Assembly: GCA_003454135.1 (NCBI GenBank)
Contig: DMKW01000089.1
Coordinates: forward strand, 8,247 to 51,472
DNA length: 43,226 nt
Source: Microbacteriaceae bacterium
GTDB lineage: Bacteria; Actinomycetota; Actinomycetes; Actinomycetales; Microbacteriaceae
Direction: 5' to 3'
The notes beneath the pieces are model-generated. The model had not been told where the DNA came from. It saw only the letters and a list, made by a program, of their open reading frames with translations, and made no database searches. How positions within the stretch are numbered: position 1 is the stretch's first letter; the number at the start of each line of letters is the position of its first letter. Shown here in pieces: positions 1 to 7,364 of the stretch. The position numbers were made by a program, and so were the translations under genes.

Positions 1-111
1 ATCTTCAACGTCCTCAACACCCTGCACTTGACCCTTGATCTCTCGGACGCGGTGGCAGGCGACGAGGACACAGCTCTCGACGACGTGTTTGCGGACCTGG
101 ACCGGCCATGA
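1..111 (+). CDS. C-terminal end of a HipB-like antitoxin (partial)
   Basis: An open frame runs from the first base to a TGA at 109-111 and gives 36 residues ending in DDVFADLDRP. The start lies outside the window. The stop overlaps an ATG at 108 by four bases (ATGA), and that ATG opens a clear HipA N-terminus. A hipB-hipA order with translational coupling is the usual arrangement, so this is probably the tail of an XRE-family HipB antitoxin. The helix-turn-helix itself is not visible in the window, so the assignment rests on context and on a leucine-rich tail typical of HipB proteins. It could be another small DNA-binding protein. Confidence 0.5.
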   Translation: MFNVLNTLHLTLDLSDAVAGDEDTALDDVFADLDRP

Positions 112-236
112 CCCGTGAACTGAGCGTCTACCTCGACGGCACTCATGCGGTGAGGACTGCGATGTTGACCGTCCGTCGTGTCTCCATCTTGCGATCGGAA
201 GAGCGCGAGTCATCTCCGTTACCCGGCGTCGACTGA
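108..236 (+). pseudogene. hipA remnant (N-terminus only, frameshifted)
   Basis: The frame starts MTRELSVYLDGTHA, a very typical HipA serine/threonine-kinase toxin N-terminus, and stops after 42 codons. HipA is normally about 400 residues. Past residue 15 the similarity decays: fragments resembling the next HipA strand (LTVRR, then HLAIG in another frame) occur in different frames up to about 236, which suggests one or more frameshifts followed by a large deletion. No kinase motifs follow. I read this as a decayed toxin gene left after a rearrangement at the edge of the accessory block. A functional short peptide cannot be excluded but seems unlikely. Confidence 0.55.
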
Positions 237-477
237 AGCACGTTTCAACGCGGAACCGGACTGCAAGGACCGCTACTACCGTGTTCGAGGAGCTCCTCAA
301 CGGAACCCTCGAAGCGTGAGGGATCATCCACAGTCGGGCGGCCGTGGAGACCCGCAACGCCTCAGCATCGGAACGAGGTAGTCTGCGCTTCAAATCCTTG
401 ATTTGCTCGGCCGCATCGTCGCGGTGGGTGTGGATCGTCGATTCGTCGTCGCCACCGGAGATTGTGGAGGGATGAGC

Positions 478-1380
478 ATGGATAAAGGGGCTGCGGTCGT
501 TGGGCCAGACGTGCTGGCCCCGCGCGAGGAGCTGCAGCAGTTCCTCACCGCTGATCAACGTCGCATCGGCGATGTGTATCGGCTCACTCGCGCAGGATTG
601 GGTGCTGAGGAGATCGCCGAGCGTCTCAACGTGGCATCGCCGGGCTTCGTGTATGGCTATCGGTATCAGATCGACGCGGCCTTGGATGGGAGAGTGTCGT
701 CGTCTCGGACGATTCAGCGCTCGGTCCGGTCTGCCCTGCGCTCTCTGCTGAGCCGCGGGCGAGATACTCTCAGCCCGGAGGCACTGCACCTGCTTCAGGG
801 GAACCTGGCCGCTGTCGAGCGCGCCGGCGAATTGGTGGACCCGGCGTGCGAAGCGGAGGCGGAGGTGGAGGAAGAGCGCTCCACGACTGGGGTGCTAGAG
901 CGGCTGACCGGCGTGTCTGGGATTTACGCGTTCTCATACGGGTGGTACCTGGAGAGCCGTCTCGACCCGGCGGGCGAAAACACGCTGATCAAAGTGGGGC
1001 GGGTCGGTGATGTCGCAGCGCGCATCCGTCAGTACGCGTCAGGGGTGCGCACGCACATGCCTGAACCGCTGGCGCTGATCCGGGTGTATTCGGCCGCTGA
1101 TCGCGATCTGGCCGAGGTCGAGCGAAGTTTCCACCTGCTTCTGTCCACAGCGGGACACGCCAACCCGAGGCGGATGCCGGTTTTGCGCAGCGAGGTTGGC
1201 AAGGAGTGGTTCTGGCGCGGCCTGCGACAAGCGGACATGAACACCCTTATCGGATCAGTCCAACGCGATGCGCAATGCGACTCGACGACCCATATTGCGG
1301 CGAAAGGAGACAGGAAAACGGACGTGTTTTGTTCCCTGTCGGCACTGCACCTTGTGAAGTACAGTGTGAAGTATGGATGA
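478..1380 (+). CDS. GIY-YIG nuclease-family protein (T5orf172-like domain)
   Basis: A 300-residue protein. Residues 20-70 (TADQRRIGDVYRLTRAG onward) look like a small helical, HTH-like region. Residues 148-246 carry a GIY-YIG type domain: GIYAF at 148-152, IKVGR at 171-175, the EVERSFHLL helix at 213-221, and HANPRR followed by GKEWFW at 227-246. GIY-YIG domains of the T5orf172 subgroup are nuclease-fold modules of phage and accessory regions. The start is ATG 478, because GGAGG at 466-470 sits 7 nt before it; an ATG at 472 is too close, and the TTG at 403 has no ribosome site. The last ~45 residues look unlike the domain. The stop overlaps the next gene by 8 bases, so the two are probably co-translated. 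Nuclease activity is inferred only. Confidence 0.75.
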   Translation: MDKGAAVVGPDVLAPREELQQFLTADQRRIGDVYRLTRAGLGAEEIAERLNVASPGFVYGYRYQIDAALDGRVSSSRTIQRSVRSALRSLLSRGRDTLSPEALHLLQGNLAAVERAGELVDPACEAEAEVEEERSTTGVLERLTGVSGIYAFSYGWYLESRLDPAGENTLIKVGRVGDVAARIRQYASGVRTHMPEPLALIRVYSAADRDLAEVERSFHLLLSTAGHANPRRMPVLRSEVGKEWFWRGLRQADMNTLIGSVQRDAQCDSTTHIAAKGDRKTDVFCSLSALHLVKYSVKYG

Positions 1381-2179
1381 CTGGATAGATGTCGAGCCCT
1401 TCGGTACCGAGCCAATCGCGAGTATTCCGCTTTCCCGCGCCCCCCTAATCAGAGTTCTGGCGCAAGCGAGATGGCAAGATCTCGTTCAAATGCAGGTGGA
1501 TTTTGAATCCATCGTTCAACGCTTGGGCATGGCTCTCGCGCCTCAGTATCCCTTGGCGGCGCAAAACCAAGAGGTCGAAGTCACGTTTGGACCTGAGGGA
1601 GTCAAGACTGTTCCAGGTGGCATAGTTCACCAGTTCATCTCAGCTGATGAGAACTGGCGCGTGTATTTCGCGGCGAACTTCGTCACCTTTGAGACGAAGT
1701 TCTACACGTCAAGTGACGACTTCCTCTCGAGATTTGAGCACGTGCTTGAGAAGGTGGGTGAAGTCATTGACATACCTCAGGTGACTCGCGTCGGCTTCCG
1801 TTATGTGAACCGAGTCGACCAAGCTTCCGACTTCACAGAACTCGCCGACCTCGTTCGCCCCTCAATGGTGGGCGCTCCCACCGGACTGACACAGCCTCAG
1901 GCGACCGTTCTCCAGAGCACTAACCAAGTCGTATTCGAGACCCAGGGCGGCCACTTGCTTGCCAAGTGGGCACTGCTGCCTGCCGGCGGAACCCATGACC
2001 CCTCGTTGGAGCCGTCAGAGCACCCAAGCTGGACATTAGATCTTGACTCGTTCAGTGATGGGAGAGTGCACTTCGACCCTCGGATGCTGGCGCAGGAAGC
2101 CGGACGATTGTCGGAGATGGCCTATCGGTTCTTCCGATGGACCGTAACAAAGAAGTTCATAGAACGATTCGGAGCCTGA
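1373..2179 (+). CDS. TIGR04255-family protein
   Basis: A 268-residue soluble protein with the hallmarks of the sporadically distributed TIGR04255 family. It has an N-terminal segment LSRAPLIRVLAQARW (20-34), a central VTRVGFRYVNRVD stretch (about 139-151), and a C-terminal helix MAYRFFRWTVTKKF. Family members have no established biochemical function and often sit in accessory regions beside small HTH genes. No signal peptide or membrane segment is visible. The gene overlaps the GIY-YIG gene by 8 bases. Its 3' end runs 3 bases short of the probable start of the HTH gene, so a shared transcript is likely. Base composition is visibly less GC-rich than the chromosomal genes further right. Confidence 0.8.
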   Translation: MDDWIDVEPFGTEPIASIPLSRAPLIRVLAQARWQDLVQMQVDFESIVQRLGMALAPQYPLAAQNQEVEVTFGPEGVKTVPGGIVHQFISADENWRVYFAANFVTFETKFYTSSDDFLSRFEHVLEKVGEVIDIPQVTRVGFRYVNRVDQASDFTELADLVRPSMVGAPTGLTQPQATVLQSTNQVVFETQGGHLLAKWALLPAGGTHDPSLEPSEHPSWTLDLDSFSDGRVHFDPRMLAQEAGRLSEMAYRFFRWTVTKKFIERFGA

Positions 2180-2181
2180 GC

Positions 2182-2745
2182 GTGTTCTTGGAATCAACCT
2201 CAACGGGCGTACTCGCGAAGAAAGCAAACAACGGATCCTCGCCTCGCCCAATCACGATGGGCGTCACATTGGGGATCATTTTTGCCACGTCCACTGGCAT
2301 GTGTGTGGCTACGGCAGATCAAGTGGCCGGGTACGACGCTGCCACTGGCCATCCCGCCCACGCCTCTTCAGGGCAACGCAACCTTCCGTCGATAGTTGTG
2401 GAACGAGAGGCAGAAAAAGAAACACCTGCGAGTCTCGTACTTGCCCTGCACCAGGAAAGTGGTCTCACCTGGGAGCAGATCGCCAGGCTTCTTGGCGTTT
2501 CTCGACGAGCAGTGCATATGTGGGGATCGGGCGGGAACCTGAACGCTCAGAACTATGAGTCACTCGCCAAGCTCGTGGCCCTGATCCGCACTCTTCCTGG
2601 TGACTCCCCGAGCGAGAAGAGGACAGCACTGCTGGTGCCGCGTGAGAACTCATTGAGCTATTTCGATGCCCTGCGTCGCGCCAACGCTGCGGGTGACACT
2701 GGGGTGAACTCGATACCGGTCTCACTGCGGGCGTTGCTCGGCTAA
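2182..2745 (+). CDS. membrane-anchored helix-turn-helix protein
   Basis: A 187-residue protein if started at GTG 2182. I chose this start because GGAG at 2171-2174 lies 7 nt upstream and the gene then follows the TIGR04255 stop directly; an ATG at 2137 would overlap that gene by 43 bases. Residues 25-46 (ITMGVTLGIIFATSTGMCVA) form a single hydrophobic segment after a basic stretch. Residues 84-135 form an XRE-like helix-turn-helix (LTWEQIARLLGVSRRAVHMW). A DNA-binding domain joined to a membrane segment suggests a membrane-tethered sensor or regulator for its neighbours. No close characterised homologue is recognised, and the function is inference. Confidence 0.7.
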   Translation: MFLESTSTGVLAKKANNGSSPRPITMGVTLGIIFATSTGMCVATADQVAGYDAATGHPAHASSGQRNLPSIVVEREAEKETPASLVLALHQESGLTWEQIARLLGVSRRAVHMWGSGGNLNAQNYESLAKLVALIRTLPGDSPSEKRTALLVPRENSLSYFDALRRANAAGDTGVNSIPVSLRALLG

Positions 2746-2761
2746 CGGACGTACGCAATTG

Positions 2762-3721
2762 ATGAACGAGGAATCGGAAGTCGGGTCAGTCTGCTTGAGA
2801 TTGCGGCAGGGAGACATGTTCTCCCTCGACAGAATCCCGGTCACCGGAGCCAGCTTCGAAGAATGTCCTGAGGGCGTCGCGATAATCTCGCAGACTTGTG
2901 ACATCGTGCTGTCCAATAGGCCCAATGTAATCGTCGCCAAGGTCGTACAACTGCCCGTAACCGAAGCAAAGCAAGCGACCGAAGGATACCGCCCCCGGTA
3001 CGTCGGGCTGCCTGATGGGGGCGATCGCCTATTCGTCGACCTGGAACACATCCATGCAGTTTCCAAGAAGGCGCTCGTTGACAAGACATTCGTCCATGCG
3101 ATCAAGCATGGTGATGCCGCGGGAGTGCGACGGTTTTCCTTCCTTGTCGGAAGAAGGTTCAGCCGCTTTGCATTTCCCGATGCCATCACATACTGGTTCG
3201 ATCCCCTCCGCCAGACGATAGAGGACAAGTATTCGAACCCCTCATCTCCTCTGGGACGCGTGCTGAGCCACGTCGTCGAGTTGCGTGTTCAAGCGGATGA
3301 TTGGAACGCGCCACAGGCGAGTGTCACGCTTCACATCATCGTGAGTTCCGGCGGCCTCCCTGAAGTGGGTGACGAGCACGTCCTCCCTGAAACGGGACTG
3401 GCCAGGTGGTTGAGGCCCAATGGCACATTGAGCAAGAACAGTAGCGCTATCGCGGAACGGTTGTCTCCAAGAGATGGAACGAAGCCGAGCAATTGGGATG
3501 CGTATCACTTGTGGAATGCGCTCGGCGAGGCACTCGCAGAGGAGTGCACTCCTAAAGCGAAGTTCATGAGTAAGCCTGGCGTAAGGGGGGCAATCTCGAC
3601 CATCTCCGGGCAGGTCTGGAGCGAGGACGTTTTCTCCCTGTCACTTTACCGTGACACCGAATTGCTCGATCTCGACCACCTTTCGGTTCCTCTGGCATCT
3701 CCGGAACTCTCGAAGGGTTGA
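2762..3721 (+). CDS. uncharacterised protein with SQTCDI motif
   Basis: A 319-residue soluble protein. Near the N-terminus is RLRQGDMFSLD (about 13-23), then GVAIISQTCDIV at 38-49. The RQGD...SQTCD arrangement recurs in uncharacterised bacterial proteins of accessory regions, and Cys46-Asp47 look like candidate functional residues. Later come FSFLVGRRFSRFAFPDAITYWFDPL, an aromatic and basic region, and a C-terminal segment without recognisable motifs. I know of no assigned reaction. The start may be ATG 2762 or the in-frame TTG 2759 just before it; neither has a strong ribosome site. It is the last gene of the four-gene accessory block, 16 bases after the HTH gene, and is probably co-transcribed. 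Confidence 0.65.
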   Translation: MNEESEVGSVCLRLRQGDMFSLDRIPVTGASFEECPEGVAIISQTCDIVLSNRPNVIVAKVVQLPVTEAKQATEGYRPRYVGLPDGGDRLFVDLEHIHAVSKKALVDKTFVHAIKHGDAAGVRRFSFLVGRRFSRFAFPDAITYWFDPLRQTIEDKYSNPSSPLGRVLSHVVELRVQADDWNAPQASVTLHIIVSSGGLPEVGDEHVLPETGLARWLRPNGTLSKNSSAIAERLSPRDGTKPSNWDAYHLWNALGEALAEECTPKAKFMSKPGVRGAISTISGQVWSEDVFSLSLYRDTELLDLDHLSVPLASPELSKG

Positions 3722-3962
3722 GGACTGTAGTCCCGAAAGTAAGTCCCTATTCGCACTCCTGAGAGTGACCACTCCGCTTGGGGTCCCTGCGGCTGGATTC
3801 GAATGCTCCGGATCCGATCTACTCGTTCAAACTAATCACCAGGGTCATAGACGCGATTTCCTCAGCCGCAAGGATCGTGCCGGCATAAGCACTGGAGGGT
3901 GTGCTCGAGTTCTTGCCTGAGTCAATTCCGCCAACAATCTTTCTGGTTTCGCGGCCCACGTC
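3722..3962. other. gene-free stretch between accessory block and IS21 element
   Basis: No convincing gene is seen here. Two weak inverted repeats lie just after the stop codon: GGACTGTAGTCC at 3722-3733 and CACTC-CTGA-GAGTG at 3754-3767. Either might contribute to transcription termination of the four-gene block, but neither has a U-run. The rest is non-repetitive, less GC-rich sequence up to the left end of the insertion element. Confidence 0.4.
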
Positions 3963-4056
3963 TGTCAATGGCCAATAGGAACTGCCCGTAGGCGGCCAGC
4001 AGAATTGCCCGCTGGTGGCCACGGAAACTGCCCACTCATGGCCAACAGATCTGCCC
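3963..4056. repeat. left multiple terminal repeats of the IS21 element
   Basis: Four copies of a unit GGCCA-(8)-TGCCC occur with GGCCA starting at 3970, 3994, 4017 and 4040, so the period is 23-24 bp. They are the mirror image of the repeats at the other end. Such multiple terminal repeats are established IstA binding sites in IS21 elements. Confidence 0.8.
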
Positions 4057-4099
4057 ACCGGGGTGTTGGTGGCGTTGGCCATGCGCGGTCGTCGTCGGT

Positions 4100-4879
4100 C
4101 TAACTCATCTTCGTGACACCCTTCCCGGCGAGGGCCTGGGTGAGGCGGATCGAGTCGCCCGAGGTCTGGCAGACGTGGGCGTGGTGCAGGAGCCGGTCAA
4201 CGGTCGCCGTCGCGAGGGTCTTGGGCATGAGCTCGTCAAAGCCCGCGGGATGCAGGTTCGAGGAGATCGCGATGGAGCGCTTTTCGTAGGCGGCATCGAC
4301 GAGTCGATAGAGGCCCTCAGCCGCGTCGGCGCCAACTTCAAGCAGCCCGATGTCATCGATCACGATCAAATCCGAGCGGAGGATCCGGGCCACGACCCGG
4401 CCGACGGAGTCGTCTGCTCGGTGCGCCCGGACCAGGGCGCCGAGGTCTTCGAGGCGGAACCAGGCGACCCGCATCCCGGCCTCGACGACTTGCTGGCCCA
4501 GCGCCTCGAGGAAGAACGTCTTCCCGGTCCCTGACGGCCCGCAAACGACGACGTTCTCCTTCCGCCCGATCCATTCCAACGTCCGCAGCGCCTGCTGCGT
4601 CGGCGCCGGGATCGAGGACGCCGACTCGTCCCAAGTATCGAACGTTTTCCCGGTCGGGAACCCTGCCGCCCGCCGTCTGGTCGCGAGCATTGACCGGGAC
4701 CGGCCGGTGACTTCCTCCACGAACAAGGCCTTGATGATCTCGGTGGGTTCCCATCGTTGCGCCCGCGCGGTCGCGATGAGCTCCGGCGCCAGGGCGCGGG
4801 CATAGGGCATCTTCAGCTGCCGCATCAACGCCTCCAGCTCCGCCGGCAGCGCGGGCGGAGCGGTCGCAGTGACGCTCAT
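4100..4879 (-). CDS. istB: IstB-like ATP-binding transposition helper
   Basis: A 259-residue AAA+ ATPase that assists the IstA transposase in target selection. Walker A GPSGTGKT is at 114-121 and Walker B LIVIDDIG at 171-178; the SSNLHPAGFDELMPK segment is typical of IstB. The start is ATG 4879, whose first four bases ATGA overlap the istA stop at 4876-4878. A longer frame extending to 4927 lies inside istA and is not needed. The length matches the family (about 250-260 aa), and nothing looks broken. Confidence 0.9.
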   Translation of the reverse strand: MSVTATAPPALPAELEALMRQLKMPYARALAPELIATARAQRWEPTEIIKALFVEEVTGRSRSMLATRRRAAGFPTGKTFDTWDESASSIPAPTQQALRTLEWIGRKENVVVCGPSGTGKTFFLEALGQQVVEAGMRVAWFRLEDLGALVRAHRADDSVGRVVARILRSDLIVIDDIGLLEVGADAAEGLYRLVDAAYEKRSIAISSNLHPAGFDELMPKTLATATVDRLLHHAHVCQTSGDSIRLTQALAGKGVTKMS

Positions 4880-6402
4880 GCGCTCTGCTCCATCTCGTCC
4901 TCGGTGGCCTGCCCGATCGCAGCCCACCCGGCAGTGCCCTGCGCCAGCGAACTGGACTCGTTCGCGATGCGTGCCGGCGGGCGGGTGCCGCCGGCGCTGA
5001 GCAGGGAGGCGAGGTCACCGGTCGCGAAGCGACCGTAGGTGGCCGCTTGGCCGAGGGCCTCGTCGACTCGGGCGGCGCCGCTGATCTTGGCCAGTGCAAC
5101 GGCCTCGGCCATCTTGATGTTCATCCTCGCGGTGCCGGCCGCGGCGGCTTCGAGCAGCCAGGCGTGCGCGCCGGCGCCGATGGCCAGGAACTCGGTCTCC
5201 GCGGTGCTGCGCGGCATGATCGTGTAGTCGCCTGGGACCTTCTCCCGGTGGTCGGGGAAGTGGGCGTCGTCGATGCGTGGGCTGCCGGGCCGGGCGCGTT
5301 GGTGCCGGGCGACCTCGACGGGGCCGTCGCTGCCGACGTGGACGATGACGACCTGCTCGTCGACCCCAACGCCGTGGCTGCGGACGAACACACGCGCGCC
5401 GAGCAGGTGCGCCGGGACGGAGTACTGGCCGTTCTCGAACGTGACCATCGGCGTGTTCTCCGGGACCGCGCGGGTCAGGCCGAGCGCGACGGTGTGGGCG
5501 GTGTCGGGGACCCGGTGCAGCCGGGGTCGTTCCTCCTCGAGCATCACGGAGGGCTTGCGCCTGGTGGCGCGGTGCTCCCGGTTGTTGACCTCGACCATGA
5601 ACGCTTCGCAGGCCGCTTCAACCTCGGCGAACGAGCTGTATTCCGGCCGGAGGTTGGTGTCTTTGGGCACGATGTCCGCCTTGGCGAGCTTCACCGACGA
5701 CTCCACCCCGCCCTTCGAGGCCGGGTCCGCGGGTTGGCAGGTCAGCACCGTCACGCCGTAGTGGCGGGCGAACTCCACCGTCTGTGGGTTGCGCACCGGA
5801 ACCCCGGCAACATGCGCGACGGTCACCGTTTTCTCGTTGTCGGTCAACACGTAGGTCGGCGCGCCGCCCAGGATCCGAAACGAGCGATCCAACGCCGCGA
5901 ACACGCTCGGCGCCGTGCGGTCGCGTAGCGCGATCACGATCCGGAAGCGCGCCCAGGCCAGCCAGGCGACGAACAACACCGTCTTTTTCCCGTCGATGAC
6001 GGGGCCGTCGCCGAAGTCGTATTGCAACCACATGCCCGGCTCGGTGATCCAGGGCCGGTGCACCCGAACCTGGCCCAGGCGAAACGCGGCGCGGACCTGC
6101 GCGACCGCCCGTCTGGTCGAGCGCTCGGACCCGTCATAGCCCAGCGCGAGGAGTTTCTCGTGAGCTTTGTCGGCGCGGATCTTGCCCTTGGACTTCTCGA
6201 CCCATTCCTCGATCTTGGGCAGGAACGGGTCCGTGACCCGGCCCCGGAACGCGGGTTCCGCGATCGGCCGGCCCGCGTCGCGGGCCGCGACGTGTCTGGC
6301 GACGGTGTGGTGCGAGCAGCCGGTGAGCTCGGCCGTGGCGCGCAACGACCCAGTCAGGTCGTAGGCAGCGAGTATTTCCATGATTTCTCCGTCAAACTTC
6401 AT
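4876..6402 (-). CDS. istA: IS21-family transposase IstA
   Basis: A 508-residue DDE transposase. An N-terminal helix-turn-helix (about 8-42, SLRATAELTGCSHHTVARH) is followed by a linker and an integrase catalytic core with D129 (YDFGDG), D188 (LTDNE) and E234 (KGGVESS). A C-terminal beta-barrel-like domain begins near 310 (NGQYSVPAHLLG). Length and motif order agree with intact IS21 transposases, so the element is probably active or recently active. It is co-translated with istB. Confidence 0.92.
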   Translation of the reverse strand: MKFDGEIMEILAAYDLTGSLRATAELTGCSHHTVARHVAARDAGRPIAEPAFRGRVTDPFLPKIEEWVEKSKGKIRADKAHEKLLALGYDGSERSTRRAVAQVRAAFRLGQVRVHRPWITEPGMWLQYDFGDGPVIDGKKTVLFVAWLAWARFRIVIALRDRTAPSVFAALDRSFRILGGAPTYVLTDNEKTVTVAHVAGVPVRNPQTVEFARHYGVTVLTCQPADPASKGGVESSVKLAKADIVPKDTNLRPEYSSFAEVEAACEAFMVEVNNREHRATRRKPSVMLEEERPRLHRVPDTAHTVALGLTRAVPENTPMVTFENGQYSVPAHLLGARVFVRSHGVGVDEQVVIVHVGSDGPVEVARHQRARPGSPRIDDAHFPDHREKVPGDYTIMPRSTAETEFLAIGAGAHAWLLEAAAAGTARMNIKMAEAVALAKISGAARVDEALGQAATYGRFATGDLASLLSAGGTRPPARIANESSSLAQGTAGWAAIGQATEDEMEQSA

Positions 6403-6506
6403 TCAGGGCCTCTTCCCGGGCAACTCTTGATGCGACTAGACACCGTCATCAAAACCCAGGAAGGGGCTCCCGCCGTGTAACCGGGCGGGGGTTCAGAAAT
6501 AGAAGT

Positions 6507-6599
6507 GGGCAGATCTCATGGCCACCAGCGGGCAGTTCTACTGGCCGTCAGTGGGCAGTTCCGTGGCCGCCTATGGGCAGTTTCCCATGGCCGCTAACA
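6507..6599. repeat. right multiple terminal repeats of the IS21 element
   Basis: Four copies of GGGCA-(~7-8)-TGGCC occur with GGGCA starting at 6507, 6530, 6553 and 6575. The period of 22-23 bp and the inverted orientation match the left-end series. They lie about 100 bp upstream of istA, so they may also carry its promoter. Confidence 0.8.
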
Positions 6600-6686
6600 G
6601 ACAATCTCGGCGACGGTGCCGGCCCGTCCCTGCCGCCCCACGACCGCTGTGTTCCGAGCCGGCGAGCGGGGGAGCCGGAGAGGTGG

Positions 6687-7364
6687 CTAGGCGCGGTGGG
6701 CGAGCATGGACTTCATGACGTCGATCTCGGAGGTCTGGCTGGTGATCACGGCGTTGGCAAAACCCCGCACGGCGGAGTTCGAGCTGCGGTCGAGGGCCGC
6801 CTCGGCCATCTCGAGGGCACCCTGGTGGTGCGCGATCATCAGGGTGAGGAAGATCCGCTCGGCGTCGACGCCGGATGCCGCGGTCAACGCAGCGATCTGG
6901 GCCGGTGTCGCAAGCCCCGGCATCCGCTCGCCCGGCGTAAGGGCGGCGTCGTGAGTGTGCCCGGTGGCGGTGCCGGCGAGGCCGGGCCGCGTCATCCAGG
7001 TCATCGACGGCTCGGGTGCGGCCTGCGACAGACCCCACTGGGTGAGCCAGCCGTAGAGCTGGCCGGACTGCTGCTTCTGGGTCAGCGCGATGTCGTAGGC
7101 AAGGAGGCGCACCTCGGGGTCATCCGTGCGGTCGCGCACGATCATCGCGAGCTCGACGCCCTGGTCGTGGTGCACCTGCATGTCTCGCGCGAATCCGGCC
7201 TCGGCGCTGGTGTCGGCCGGACTGGCATCGCCAAGGGTGCTGAGCCGGCCGGCCGAAAAGGCGACGACGCCAACGACCACGGCCGTGACGAGCGCCGTGA
7301 CGATCAGCGCAACGCGGCCCGTTCCGGCGCCGACGCGATTGCTAGGAGACTTTGCCGGGTGCAT
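6687..7364 (-). CDS. DUF305 domain protein, membrane-anchored
   Basis: A 225-residue protein with one N-terminal membrane segment (18-40) and an extracytoplasmic DUF305 domain. The two family signature histidine pairs are VHHDQG (His65-His66) and AHHQGA (His179-His180). DUF305 proteins form four-helix, ferritin-like folds, and some are linked to metal (copper, iron) handling; the role here is not shown. ATG 7364 is chosen because GGGAG lies 6 nt upstream. It starts inside the last 23 bases of the upstream DUF3105 gene, so the two are translationally coupled. Confidence 0.88.
   Translation of the reverse strand: MHPAKSPSNRVGAGTGRVALIVTALVTAVVVGVVAFSAGRLSTLGDASPADTSAEAGFARDMQVHHDQGVELAMIVRDRTDDPEVRLLAYDIALTQKQQSGQLYGWLTQWGLSQAAPEPSMTWMTRPGLAGTATGHTHDAALTPGERMPGLATPAQIAALTAASGVDAERIFLTLMIAHHQGALEMAEAALDRSSNSAVRGFANAVITSQTSEIDVMKSMLAHRA

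Larger units (their letters stand above)
3963..6599 (-). mobile_element. IS21-family insertion sequence
   Basis: An apparently complete element of about 2.6 kb carries istA and istB on the minus strand, overlapping by four bases (ATGA). The outermost ~25 bases form imperfect inverted repeats beginning TGT: from 3963 rightwards and from 6599 leftwards, about 17 of 25 identical. Both ends hold a further series of ~23-bp repeats, a known IS21 feature where the transposase binds several terminal repeats. I see no convincing target-site duplication, so the exact ends are uncertain by a few bases. The alternative right end is 6603. Confidence 0.85.

Noticed and set aside
3780..3830. TTCGAATGCTCCGG-like stretch resembling the T-arm of a tRNA
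   Set aside because: No acceptor, D or anticodon arms can be built around it.
3963..4056. Regular 23-bp repeats that could suggest a short CRISPR array
   Set aside because: The repeats have almost no spacer, lie at an IS21 end, and have an inverted counterpart at the other end.
5047..5928. Long open frame antisense to istA
   Set aside because: It is a GC-driven mirror frame of a clear transposase gene, with no family features or ribosome site.
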